Source: Devosia salina (GTDB lineage: Bacteria; Pseudomonadota; Alphaproteobacteria; Rhizobiales; Devosiaceae). From it: a DNA stretch of 64,000 bases. Each line of letters opens with the position of its first letter. Positions within the stretch are counted from its first letter, which is position 1. The translations under genes were made by a program, and so were the position numbers. Below are positions 16,120 to 23,769 of this stretch, one piece after another. The stretch spans positions 786,001 to 850,000 of the forward strand of contig NZ_CP080590.1 of the NCBI RefSeq assembly GCF_019504385.1, in the 5' to 3' direction. Below the pieces are notes generated by a model. It was given only the letters and a program-made list of their open reading frames with translations, did no database searches and was not told the origin of the DNA.

Positions 16120-17247
16120 TCAGATCGGGCTTGGTGCCAGCACGCTGGTCATCAGGTCGTCGTCCCATTCGCCCTCGACCACAAAATGGCCGGCGGCACC
16201 GAGTTCGAAGGCCTCGATCAGGTTGTGGTTCACATAGGCATAAACCCCCGGCTGGCGGAACGTGTAGACCGCCGCGCCGGCCGTACCACCGGGGATGAAC
16301 CAGGTTTCCTGGTCGACATCGGGCGGCGTGTGGAACTTGCCCGTGGGCCAGACGAAATCGCCATGGCCACCGATCAGGTGTGGGCGGGTATCGCGGTTCG
16401 CCTGCGAGTGCAGGATCAGCACGGTCTCGCCCACATTGGCCTTGAGCGCATTGTCGCCGGTCAGGGCACCGACCTTGCCGTTAAAGACGATGTGGCTCGG
16501 TGTCAGCGTGCGCATGGCGGTGATGGTATCGGCATAGCCGTCGCCAATGCTCTCGAAGGCCATGTAATTGCCGTCCGCATCCTTGGGGACGTAGAAATCC
16601 TGCTCACCCACATAATAGACGCGATCATAGGTGATGAGGTTGCCTTGGGGATCCTTGAGGCCCTCGCGCGGCAGCACCGTGATGGCGCCGTTCATGCCCG
16701 AGGTGACGTGCCAGGGGACCATGCCCTCGGGCGCACAGTGATAGACAAACACACCGGCCTTGATTGCCTTGAAGCGCAGAATGGCCTTTTCGCCCGGATT
16801 GACATTGGTGAGCTTGGCGCCGCCCAGCGCGCCGGTGGCGGCATGGAAGTCGATATTGTGCGGCATGAGATTGGTGTCGGGATTGATCAGGGTCAGTTCG
16901 ACATAGTCACCCTCGTGGACCACCATCATCGGGCCGGGCACCGAACCATTGAAGGTCATGGCCCACAATTCGACCCCCTCTTCCACTTCGTGCCGCTTTT
17001 CCTCGATCGTCATGGTGAACTCGACGATTTTGGGCGCGCCAGTCGCAACCTGCTCATGGGCATGCACAAAGGGCGGTGCGACCAGATCCACCTTGACACG
17101 TTCGAGCGTGTTGAAGTCCACCGCAGCAACGGCAGCAGCAGCCTCTTGCGCGGTGCTGGCGACGACTGCAGCAAGCTGGGCCGTTGCGCCAATCGCGGCA
17201 GCGCCAGCAAGCAATGCGCGGCGCGATAGCATGGTGTTATTAGTCAT
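16120..17247 (-). CDS. nirK: NirK, copper-containing nitrite reductase
   Basis: Periplasmic enzyme that reduces nitrite to nitric oxide in denitrification. From ATG 17247 (GGAG upstream) it has 375 residues with a twin-arginine signal (SRRALLAG at 8-15). Type 1 copper ligands are H130, C171, H180 and M185 (YHCAPEGMVPWHVTSGM). Type 2 ligands are H135, H170 and H341 (VNHNLIEAF). Catalytic Asp133 (HNIDFH) and His295 (LIGGHGD) are present, so the enzyme looks intact. An Fnr/NnrR-type box lies 76-89 nt upstream. nirV follows on the same strand and a pseudoazurin gene, its likely electron donor, diverges. No nor or nos genes are seen in the window. Confidence 0.97.
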   Translation of the reverse strand: MTNNTMLSRRALLAGAAAIGATAQLAAVVASTAQEAAAAVAAVDFNTLERVKVDLVAPPFVHAHEQVATGAPKIVEFTMTIEEKRHEVEEGVELWAMTFNGSVPGPMMVVHEGDYVELTLINPDTNLMPHNIDFHAATGALGGAKLTNVNPGEKAILRFKAIKAGVFVYHCAPEGMVPWHVTSGMNGAITVLPREGLKDPQGNLITYDRVYYVGEQDFYVPKDADGNYMAFESIGDGYADTITAMRTLTPSHIVFNGKVGALTGDNALKANVGETVLILHSQANRDTRPHLIGGHGDFVWPTGKFHTPPDVDQETWFIPGGTAGAAVYTFRQPGVYAYVNHNLIEAFELGAAGHFVVEGEWDDDLMTSVLAPSPI

Positions 17248-17322
17248 TTGTTTCTCCACGACTTGGCACGTGCTTCTTTGTGCCCTCGATCTGCAGACTA
17301 TGTGGGTAGAGGCAATCCTTCG

Positions 17323-17336
17323 TTGATCGAGCGCAA
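17323..17336. promoter_or_regulatory. Fnr/NnrR-type box, nirK side
   Basis: TTGAT-CGAG-CGCAA, 76-89 nt upstream of the nirK start. It has the same half-sites as the ubiT/ubiD box. Confidence 0.7.
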
Positions 17337-17377
17337 ATAAAATGCGCTCCTCTCGTACGCTCACTGCGTCGCTATAT

Positions 17378-17391
17378 TTGCGATGGATCAA
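17378..17391. promoter_or_regulatory. Fnr/NnrR-type box, pseudoazurin side
   Basis: TTGCG-ATGG-ATCAA, 72-85 nt upstream of the pseudoazurin start. The nirK/pseudoazurin divergent region thus has one box per promoter, 42 bp apart. Confidence 0.7.
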
Positions 17392-17462
17392 AGACGGGAC
17401 GGACGTGCTTTTCTAGAAGGGCGGCAACGGGTCAGCCGACCCGATTGCCAAGGAGAACCCCG

Positions 17463-17906
17463 ATGCGCGCAATCGCCGCCACCCTCTTCACCCTCGCTGC
17501 CCTGGGCGGCATGGCCGCTCCCGCATTGGCTGCGGACTACGAAATCCACATGCTGAACAAGGGCGAGGCCGGCACCATGGTGTTCGAGCCCAATTTCCTG
17601 GCCATTCAGCCGGGCGACACCGTGACCTTCATTCCCACCGACAAGAGCCACAATGTCGAAAATATCAAGGACATGATCCCGGACGGGGTCGAGCCCTTCA
17701 AGGGCAAGGTCAATGAGGAATTCACCATGACCTTCGACGTCCCGGGCCTCTATGGCTTCAAGTGCACGCCGCACTTTGCCATGGGCATGGTGGGCGCGAT
17801 CGCCGTCGGCGACGAGCTGCCGAACCTGGATGCGGCCCGCGCGGTCAAGGTGCCCAACAAGGCGCAGGAGCGTCTCGACGCGGCCTATGCCGGCCTCGGC
17901 CTCTGA
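17463..17906 (+). CDS. Pseudoazurin (blue copper protein)
   Basis: Small periplasmic blue copper protein, the usual electron donor to copper nitrite reductase. From ATG 17463 (AAGGAG upstream) it has 147 residues with a Sec signal peptide ending near ALAA (residue 24). Type 1 copper ligands are H63 (KSHNVENIKD), C101, H104 and M109 (KCTPHFAMGMVGAI). Length and ligand spacing are those of pseudoazurin rather than plastocyanin or amicyanin. It diverges from nirK and is followed by a strong terminator. Confidence 0.95.
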   Translation: MRAIAATLFTLAALGGMAAPALAADYEIHMLNKGEAGTMVFEPNFLAIQPGDTVTFIPTDKSHNVENIKDMIPDGVEPFKGKVNEEFTMTFDVPGLYGFKCTPHFAMGMVGAIAVGDELPNLDAARAVKVPNKAQERLDAAYAGLGL

Positions 17907-17929
17907 ACACTTCGTCTGAGCGATCTCGA

Positions 17930-17957
17930 CCCTCCCGCTCCCGCGGGAGGGTTTTTT
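17930..17957 (+). terminator. Rho-independent terminator after pseudoazurin
   Basis: A 9-bp perfect stem (CCCTCCCGC / GCGGGAGGG) with a TCCC loop is followed by six T residues, 23 nt after the pseudoazurin stop. Confidence 0.92.
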
Positions 17958-18034
17958 GTGCTGCGGGGCCCATTTGCCCGGCCCGGCAAACCGGCTAATC
18001 TGGTCCCCAGCGATCGAGGGGAACGAGTCCAGCT

Positions 18035-19585
18035 GTGACCGAGCAAGAGCCAGACCATGCCGACCTGATCGGGCAGGCCCGCAAATTGCAGGCCATGCTC
18101 GAATCTGCGGTCGATGCCATCATCACCATTGATGGCCGCGGCATCATCACCACGGTCAATCCGGCAACGGCCCGCCTGTTCGACTATGCCCAGGACGAGT
18201 TCATCGGGCGCAATGTCCATTTCCTGATGCCCGAGCCATACCACTCGGCGCATGACGGCTATATCGCCAACTACCGGGCCACCGGCACGCGCAAGATCAT
18301 CGGCATCGGCCGTGAAGTCACCGGGCGGCGGCGCGATGGCTCGACCTTCCCCATGCATCTGGCCGTCAGCGAATTCGAGATGGATGGGCGGGTGCACTTT
18401 ACCGGCATTATCCACGACCTCTCCGGTCAGAAGGCGACGGAGCAGGCCCTGCGCCAGGCCCAGAAGATGGAAGCCATGGGCCAGCTGACCGGCGGCCTTG
18501 CCCATGATTTCAACAACCTCCTCACGGTCATCATCGGCAATCTCGAGATGCTCGAGGGCAAGCTGACCACGACCGGGCAGCGCGAACTGGCCACCGAAGC
18601 GCTCGAGGCCGCCGATCTCGGGGCGCGGCTGACGGCCCGGCTCCTCGCCTTTGCGCGGCGCTCGCATCTCGAGCCCGAAGTGGTCAACCTCAACGACTTC
18701 GTGCTGGGCCTGACCGACATGCTGCACCGCACGCTGGGGTCGACCATTTCGCTGTCAAATGCGCTCAAACCCAGGCTCTGGTCGACCCGGATCGATCCGT
18801 CGCAGGTGGAGAGCGCCATCGTCAATCTGGCGGTCAACGCGCGAGACGCCATGCCCGAAGGCGGCCGTTTGATCATTGAAACGGGCAATGTCAGCATCGA
18901 CGCCTCGATGTCGGAGGATCTCGAAGGGCTGCCGAAGGGAGACTATGTGCGGCTCTCGGTGGCCGATACCGGCCAGGGCATGCCGCCCGCGGTGCGCGAA
19001 CGCGCTTTCGAGCCCTTCTTCACCACCAAGGAGAAAGGGCGCGGCACCGGGCTCGGCCTTTCCATGATCTATGGTTTCGCCAAGCAATCGGGCGGCCACG
19101 CCACCATCTATAGCGAGCCCGGGCGCGGCACGACCGTCAATATCTACCTGCCGCGCCATGCTGACTCGATCACCCCGGAAACCGCGCCCGAGGAAGTCGG
19201 ACCCGCCGCGACGGGCAAGACCGTCCTGGTCGTCGAGGATGATCCCAGGGTGCGCAAGCTCACCGTGACGCGCCTCGAAAGCCTGGGCTACGCGACGCTG
19301 GTGGCGGCGGACGCGCATGAGGCACTGGCCGTTCTGGGCAGTGGCGCCGAGGTGGACCTGGTGTTCACCGACCTGGTCATGCCCGGAGGCCTCTCCGGCT
19401 ATGAACTGGCGCACCGGGTCGCCGCCGAATGGCCACATCTTCCCGTGCTGCTGACCTCGGGCTATGCCGATGAACTGGTGCGGCGGGACGAGGACGCCAT
19501 CGCCCACCTCAAGGTGCTCAACAAGCCCTATCGCCTCGCCGACCTGGCCAATGCCATCGCCGAGGCACTCGACAGCGAGCGCTAG
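18035..19585 (+). CDS. FixL-like haem-PAS hybrid histidine kinase
   Basis: 516-residue cytoplasmic sensor: a PAS domain (about 15-135), a HisKA helix with phospho-acceptor H157 (GGLAHDFNN), a HATPase domain (NLAVNARDAMPEGG, then DTGQGMP and GTGLGLSMIYG) and a C-terminal receiver with D446 (FTDLVMPGG). The PAS domain matches the haem-binding FixL PAS: MPEPYHSAHDGYI places H73 as axial haem ligand, and IIGIGREVTGRRRDGSTFP supplies the Arg (R93) that contacts bound O2. The FixL Arg206 position is Asn79 here. Unlike classical FixL it carries its own receiver. The start is GTG at 18035. It converges on an OmpR-type regulator gene. Confidence 0.88.
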   Translation: MTEQEPDHADLIGQARKLQAMLESAVDAIITIDGRGIITTVNPATARLFDYAQDEFIGRNVHFLMPEPYHSAHDGYIANYRATGTRKIIGIGREVTGRRRDGSTFPMHLAVSEFEMDGRVHFTGIIHDLSGQKATEQALRQAQKMEAMGQLTGGLAHDFNNLLTVIIGNLEMLEGKLTTTGQRELATEALEAADLGARLTARLLAFARRSHLEPEVVNLNDFVLGLTDMLHRTLGSTISLSNALKPRLWSTRIDPSQVESAIVNLAVNARDAMPEGGRLIIETGNVSIDASMSEDLEGLPKGDYVRLSVADTGQGMPPAVRERAFEPFFTTKEKGRGTGLGLSMIYGFAKQSGGHATIYSEPGRGTTVNIYLPRHADSITPETAPEEVGPAATGKTVLVVEDDPRVRKLTVTRLESLGYATLVAADAHEALAVLGSGAEVDLVFTDLVMPGGLSGYELAHRVAAEWPHLPVLLTSGYADELVRRDEDAIAHLKVLNKPYRLADLANAIAEALDSER

Positions 19586-19586
19586 G

Positions 19587-20297
19587 TCAGCTCTCGAGGC
19601 TGCGCGGGGTGAAGCTGTAGCCGGCGCCCCGTACCGTCTTGATGAGCTGCGGATTGCGCGTGTCGGTCTCGATCAGCTTGCGCAGCCGGGCCACCTGATT
19701 GTCGATGCTGCGGTCGTTGGGGGCCCAGTCGTGCCCCTTGAGCAGGTCCATGATCCTGTCCCGGTCCAGCACCGCATGGGCATTGCGGCAGAACATCAGC
19801 AGCAGGTCGAATTCGCCGGTCGTCAGGCCAATGTCATTGCCGTCCGGGCCGACAAGGCTGCGCCGGGTCGGGTCGAGCACGAAACCGTCGAAGCGAATGA
19901 GACCGCCCGATGACGCCGCGGGAGCGCCGCCCGCAGCACTGCGCCGCAGTACGCTGCGAATGCGCGCCAGCACTTCGCGCAGGTGAAAAGGCTTGGCGAT
20001 ATAGTCGTCAGCGCCCAGCTCGAGGCCGACGATGCGGTCGATCATGTCGCCCTTGCCGGTGATCATGATGATCGGCACCTCCGAGACCTGCCGGATCTGG
20101 CGGGCCACGGCCAGCCCGTCGGCGCGTCCCAGATTGAGGTCCAGCGTCACCAGGTCCACGCCGCCGCGCAGCGCCGCCTCGATATTTTCGCCATCCCCCG
20201 ACTCGCTGACGCGATAGCCCTCGTCTTCGAGACAGCGACGCAGCATGCGGCGAATCTGCGCATCGTCGTCCACGATAAGGATGTGGTGCGTCTGCAT
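19587..20297 (-). CDS. OmpR/PhoB-family response regulator
   Basis: 236 residues: a receiver domain with acidic pocket D10-D12, phospho-acceptor D53 (TLDLNLG) and K in IAKPF, then a winged-helix effector (LTTGEFDLLLMFCRN, then DRSIDNQVARLRKLIE and TVRGAGYSF). It converges on the FixL-like kinase, the stops being about 1 bp apart, and diverges from the FixK-like gene. The kinase has its own receiver, so this protein could be the terminal acceptor of a phosphorelay; that pairing is inference. A direct repeat of 10-bp period at 20321-20340 in front of it may be its autoregulatory site. Confidence 0.92.
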   Translation of the reverse strand: MQTHHILIVDDDAQIRRMLRRCLEDEGYRVSESGDGENIEAALRGGVDLVTLDLNLGRADGLAVARQIRQVSEVPIIMITGKGDMIDRIVGLELGADDYIAKPFHLREVLARIRSVLRRSAAGGAPAASSGGLIRFDGFVLDPTRRSLVGPDGNDIGLTTGEFDLLLMFCRNAHAVLDRDRIMDLLKGHDWAPNDRSIDNQVARLRKLIETDTRNPQLIKTVRGAGYSFTPRSLES

Positions 20298-20320
20298 GGG
20301 GCGATGGGCCAGGTTGCGCC

Positions 20321-20340
20321 GTTACAATCGGTTACAATTA
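20321..20340. promoter_or_regulatory. Tandem 10-bp direct repeat between OmpR-type and FixK-like genes
   Basis: GTTACAATCG is followed directly by GTTACAATTA: an 8-of-10 repeat with one-helical-turn spacing, as bound by dimers of OmpR/PhoB-type regulators. It lies 24-43 nt from the response regulator start and 65-84 nt from the FixK-like start. Confidence 0.5.
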
Positions 20341-20404
20341 CCGGATAGGCCGATTACGTCCGCGTGGTCAATTCCGTTTCACCACAGCGGAATGGAGCCG
20401 AAAA

Positions 20405-21070
20405 ATGTACCTGTTTCCCCACGCAGCCCCCGAGAGCCACGCGGAGCGCAATGCGGCCGACGCGCCGGGTCGCGTGGTCGGCGCCACCACAGTGCTGTTC
20501 CATGAAGGCGACCACGCCGACGCCCTCTATGAAGTGGTGACCGGCGTCTTCCGGGCAACCAAGGTGTTCCAGGATGGCCGCCGCCAGGTCGTCGCCTTCG
20601 CCTATCCCGGCGACATTATCGGTTTTGGTCATGGCGATGCCTATCGCTTCGATTGCGACGCACTGACCCCGGCCCGGGTACAGGTGACCGCGCGTGGCGA
20701 CATTTCGCAGGCCATGCGCCAGCGCCCCGAACTGGGCGAGAAGCTGCTGACCCTGGCCGCCGGCGAAATCGCCAGCATGCATGAGCTTTCGCTGCTGCTG
20801 TGCCGCAAGTCGGCCATGGAACGCATCGCCGGTTTCCTGCTCTCGCTGGCCACCCGCACCGGCAAGCTGGCCAATGACCAGCGCATCAGCCTGCCCATGT
20901 GCCGCGCCGACATCGCCGATCACCTGGGGCTGACGATCGAGACGGTCAGCCGCAACCTCACCAAGCTCAAGCTGCGGGGCATCATTGACCTGCCGGGGCG
21001 GGGCAATTTCATCCTGCGCGACCTCGGACGCCTGCAGGCGCTGGCCGAATGCGAGGCTGTGGTCCACTGA
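20405..21070 (+). CDS. Crp/Fnr-family regulator, FixK-like
   Basis: 221 residues: a cyclic-nucleotide-type beta barrel (FHEGDHADALYEVVTGVFR, FAYPGDIIGF), a dimerisation helix and a C-terminal helix-turn-helix with recognition residues ETVSR at 179-183, which read TTGAT half-sites. It lacks the N-terminal cysteine cluster of Fnr, which points to the FixK group controlled by a FixL-type system. The position beside the haem-PAS kinase fits. It could bind the same TTGNN-N4-NNCAA boxes seen elsewhere in the window, alongside the Dnr-type regulator at 14362-15057. Confidence 0.9.
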   Translation: MYLFPHAAPESHAERNAADAPGRVVGATTVLFHEGDHADALYEVVTGVFRATKVFQDGRRQVVAFAYPGDIIGFGHGDAYRFDCDALTPARVQVTARGDISQAMRQRPELGEKLLTLAAGEIASMHELSLLLCRKSAMERIAGFLLSLATRTGKLANDQRISLPMCRADIADHLGLTIETVSRNLTKLKLRGIIDLPGRGNFILRDLGRLQALAECEAVVH

Positions 21071-21076
21071 TCCGAA

Positions 21077-21316
21077 ATGCCGCGTGCCCGTTTCGCTATC
21101 GCCCACTTTGACAGCACCGAAGCCGCCCATGCAATGCGCCGGGCCCTGATCGCCCAAGGCGCAAGCGGCATCGAGATTCGCGCCGATGACGTTGCGGTCG
21201 GTGCAGATGGCTGCCGGCTCGAAGTGATTCTGCCACCCACCATCGAGCGCCGTCTGCTCGAGATCCTGCTGTCCAGTGAAGCCAGCCGGGTCGAGGTCCA
21301 CGATAGAGACAGCTGA
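21077..21316 (+). CDS. Small protein of unknown function after the FixK-like gene
   Basis: 79 residues starting 6 bp after the FixK-like stop, so probably cotranscribed with it. It has the alternating strand-helix look of a ferredoxin-like fold: RFAIAHFDSTEAAHAMRRAL, then GIEIRADDV and RLEVILPPTIERRLLEILLS. No cysteine pair or metal motif apart from a single Cys. I do not recognise the family. Confidence 0.6.
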   Translation: MPRARFAIAHFDSTEAAHAMRRALIAQGASGIEIRADDVAVGADGCRLEVILPPTIERRLLEILLSSEASRVEVHDRDS

Positions 21317-21335
21317 GCTCGACCGGGTCCGAGCC

Positions 21336-22190
21336 TCAGGCCGGTAGCCCGTTCATATAGGCGAGATTGCGCGCGGCGAGCTGCAGCGGCGTTTCGCTGG
21401 CGTTCTCGGCCATGTCCTGCTCGACGACGACGGGCCCATCAAACCCGCGATCGGTCAGGAGGCGCATCACCGCCTGGATATCGACGGCGCCATCGGGCAA
21501 GGGACACATGACCCCGGCGGCGTATGAATCGCTGACCGCAAGTTCGCCCGAGAGAACGCGGGCGCGCACCGCCGGGTCGACATTTTTCAGGTGCATATAG
21601 GCGATGCGGGGAAAGACCTTCTCCATATAGGCAATCGGGTCCTGGTCCCAGAAGGCATGGTGGCCGGTATCAAAGCAAAGATCGATTTCGGTGTCGGCCA
21701 GGAAGCGGTCGATCTGCGCCTCCTTCTCGATGGCGGTGCCGATATGCGGATGGAAGCTGAGCTTGAGGCCGAATTCATCTTCGACCAGCTTGCGGGCATC
21801 GGCCACCATGTTGATGAGGCCGCGCCAGCCTGATTCATCCAGAACGCCTTCCTGGCCCGGAGGATAGGCATTGCTTTCGTCCATGATGACCAGGTGCCGG
21901 GCCTCCAGCGAGACAAGCAGGCGGGCCAGTTCGGCCAATGTGGCCATGAACTGTGGTGTCGTCCCCGTATCGCTGAAGGTGTGGACATGGGTGACGCCGA
22001 TCAGGGTCAGTCCGCGGCGGTCCAGCTCGGCCTTGAGCAGGTTCGCATCCTTGGGCAGGAAGCCGAATGGCCCCAGCTCCGTGCCGCGATATCCGGCCGC
22101 TGCCACTTCATCGAGATATTGCTGCCAGGTGAAGCTGTTGCCAATGGGGTAGGTGATGCCCCAGGAACAGGGCGCATTGCCGATCAGCAT
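21336..22190 (-). CDS. Sugar phosphate isomerase/epimerase, IolE-like TIM barrel
   Basis: 284-residue AP-endonuclease-2/xylose-isomerase-like TIM barrel. The N-terminus GNAPCSWGITYP resembles 2-keto-myo-inositol dehydratase (IolE). Metal-site elements are seen in VIMDES (near 102), SFHPHIGTAIE (near 147), LCFDTGHHAFW (near 178), YMHLKN (near 204) and VVVEQDM (near 257). It is the last gene of the ABC transporter operon, 2 bp after the PHP hydrolase. A dehydratase or isomerase step on the imported polyol or sugar is likely, but the substrate cannot be read from sequence. Confidence 0.8.
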   Translation of the reverse strand: MLIGNAPCSWGITYPIGNSFTWQQYLDEVAAAGYRGTELGPFGFLPKDANLLKAELDRRGLTLIGVTHVHTFSDTGTTPQFMATLAELARLLVSLEARHLVIMDESNAYPPGQEGVLDESGWRGLINMVADARKLVEDEFGLKLSFHPHIGTAIEKEAQIDRFLADTEIDLCFDTGHHAFWDQDPIAYMEKVFPRIAYMHLKNVDPAVRARVLSGELAVSDSYAAGVMCPLPDGAVDIQAVMRLLTDRGFDGPVVVEQDMAENASETPLQLAARNLAYMNGLPA

Positions 22191-22192
22191 GG

Positions 22193-23596
22193 TCAGGCCT
22201 CGACATAAATGGGGTTGCTCAGGGCCCGCCGGATGGGCTGCTGGGCAAGGTCGGCGCCCTTGAGCTGCCAGGGCAGGTCGCGGCCGTCGAGCGCGGAGGT
22301 GAACTCGTCAATCATGCGCGGCCGGCTCGCAGCGGCGATGACTTCGGCGCGGATGAATGTCTTGACCTGGGGCAGTGGGAGGGTGACGGACCAGTCGTCG
22401 CTGCCGATCTCGACATCGACCACGGGACCGGTCGCATCGATCAGCACCAGGCGATCGCCGGCAGCACCGCGAATAACCGCGTCGATGGCAGGGATGGCGC
22501 TGGCCGTTCCGCCCATCGCTATTTCGCCAGTGCGGATTTCGAGATGCGGGCCAGTGGGACTTTCGGTGACATAGCCGTGGCCTGACTTCATCGCGGCCAG
22601 CACCGCGTCCTCGCTCAACTCGGGCAGGAACAGCACTGTGGTCGGGCGTGCCAGCACCAGCGGTCCCTCAGGCAGGAGCCGGTCGGGCTGATGGAAATCC
22701 GAGCCACCAATGGCCGACAGCTTCATGCCGGAGGCGAGGCGGCGCTGATAGCGCTCCAGCGAGACCCAGTTCCAGGCCATCCAGGTCGATTGCCACACTT
22801 CCTGGCAGTCAGCGGCGGGGAAGTCGTAGTCCCAGGGAATGGTGGGCTTGTCGTGATTGATCGAGAGCAGCCCGCCCTTGTCATGCACCAGGCGCTCCAG
22901 CACATGGGCGTCCGAGGGGCTGGTCATGCGAAAATCGATCCACTCGTCCACGCCATAGACATTGGCGTGGCCCACGGCGGTGGTCACTTCCATGGCGCGC
23001 ACAAAGACCAGGTCCGGCGAGGATTGGGGGTGAAAATAGCGTCGCTGGGTGATGGTGTTGTGGTCGGCAATGGCGAGAAAATCGAGGCCCGCCTGCTTGG
23101 CGGCAGCATGCAGCAGTTCCGGGGCGCCGCGCGCATCGGAATGATAGGTGTGGCAATGCAGGTCGCCCCTGTACCAGCCGGCTTCGGATCGTACTGGAAA
23201 GGTGCGGGCCGGCTGCGGCTCCAATTTGCGGGGGGCGCTGTCGAGAGCGATGGAGACCGTCACGTCCGCTCCGGCCTCGGGAACCTGGTAGAGCCCGAGG
23301 ATGACGTTCCAGGTGCCGGGGTGGATCTCGCCATGGATATAGCCCGGCGTCGCGTCATCGGTGGCAATGAAATAGCGGTCGCGCGCGCCGCCGCTCCAAC
23401 CACGAAAGCCCTCTGCGGTCGGATAACCCGTGTCGCGCGGGTCGAACGCGCCCAGATCGATGATGCAGTCCTCGGCCTTGGCATAGCTGAGGGTCACATC
23501 GATGCGGGTCGTGCCTTCGGGGACGTCAAAGGGAATGTAGTAGTAGGGGTTTGCGGCCTGGTCGGCGCGGGTGACGTGGGCGATGATGGTTTTCAT
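22193..23596 (-). CDS. CehA/McbA-family PHP metallohydrolase
   Basis: 467 residues. An N-terminal beta domain (about 1-140) is followed by a PHP phosphoesterase domain with the metal motif DLHCHTYHSDA near 150, AIADHNT near 178, SINHDKP near 252 and GGSDFHQP near 305. CehA and McbA type members hydrolyse carbamate or phosphate esters; no signal peptide is visible here. It lies in the ABC import operon between the ATPase and the IolE-like gene, so hydrolysis of an imported esterified sugar or polyol is plausible. The substrate is unknown. Confidence 0.82.
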   Translation of the reverse strand: MKTIIAHVTRADQAANPYYYIPFDVPEGTTRIDVTLSYAKAEDCIIDLGAFDPRDTGYPTAEGFRGWSGGARDRYFIATDDATPGYIHGEIHPGTWNVILGLYQVPEAGADVTVSIALDSAPRKLEPQPARTFPVRSEAGWYRGDLHCHTYHSDARGAPELLHAAAKQAGLDFLAIADHNTITQRRYFHPQSSPDLVFVRAMEVTTAVGHANVYGVDEWIDFRMTSPSDAHVLERLVHDKGGLLSINHDKPTIPWDYDFPAADCQEVWQSTWMAWNWVSLERYQRRLASGMKLSAIGGSDFHQPDRLLPEGPLVLARPTTVLFLPELSEDAVLAAMKSGHGYVTESPTGPHLEIRTGEIAMGGTASAIPAIDAVIRGAAGDRLVLIDATGPVVDVEIGSDDWSVTLPLPQVKTFIRAEVIAAASRPRMIDEFTSALDGRDLPWQLKGADLAQQPIRRALSNPIYVEA

Positions 23597-23636
23597 GGCT
23601 GTTTCTCAGACTGCGGCGCCGCAGATGGCTCCGAAC

Positions 23637-23738
23637 CCCCACCCTTGGTCCCTCCCCACAAAGGGGAGGGAGACGATGAGCTCAGGCGCCGAGGTCCTGC
23701 GCCTCCCTCCCCTTGATGGGGAGGGAATGAGGGTGGGG
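23637..23738. repeat. Nested palindromic intergenic repeat (REP-like)
   Basis: Outer arms CCCCACCC (23637-23644) and GGGTGGGG (23731-23738) enclose two hairpins with the same 9-bp stem, TCCCTCCCC/GGGGAGGGA (23649-23671 with loop ACAAA, and 23704-23726 with loop TTGAT). The layout is that of a mobile intergenic palindrome. It separates the ATPase gene from the PHP hydrolase gene within one strand and could act as an mRNA processing or attenuation element. Confidence 0.75.
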
Positions 23739-23769
23739 TGATGACGCAAGCCGTGGTGCCGCGCACGCA

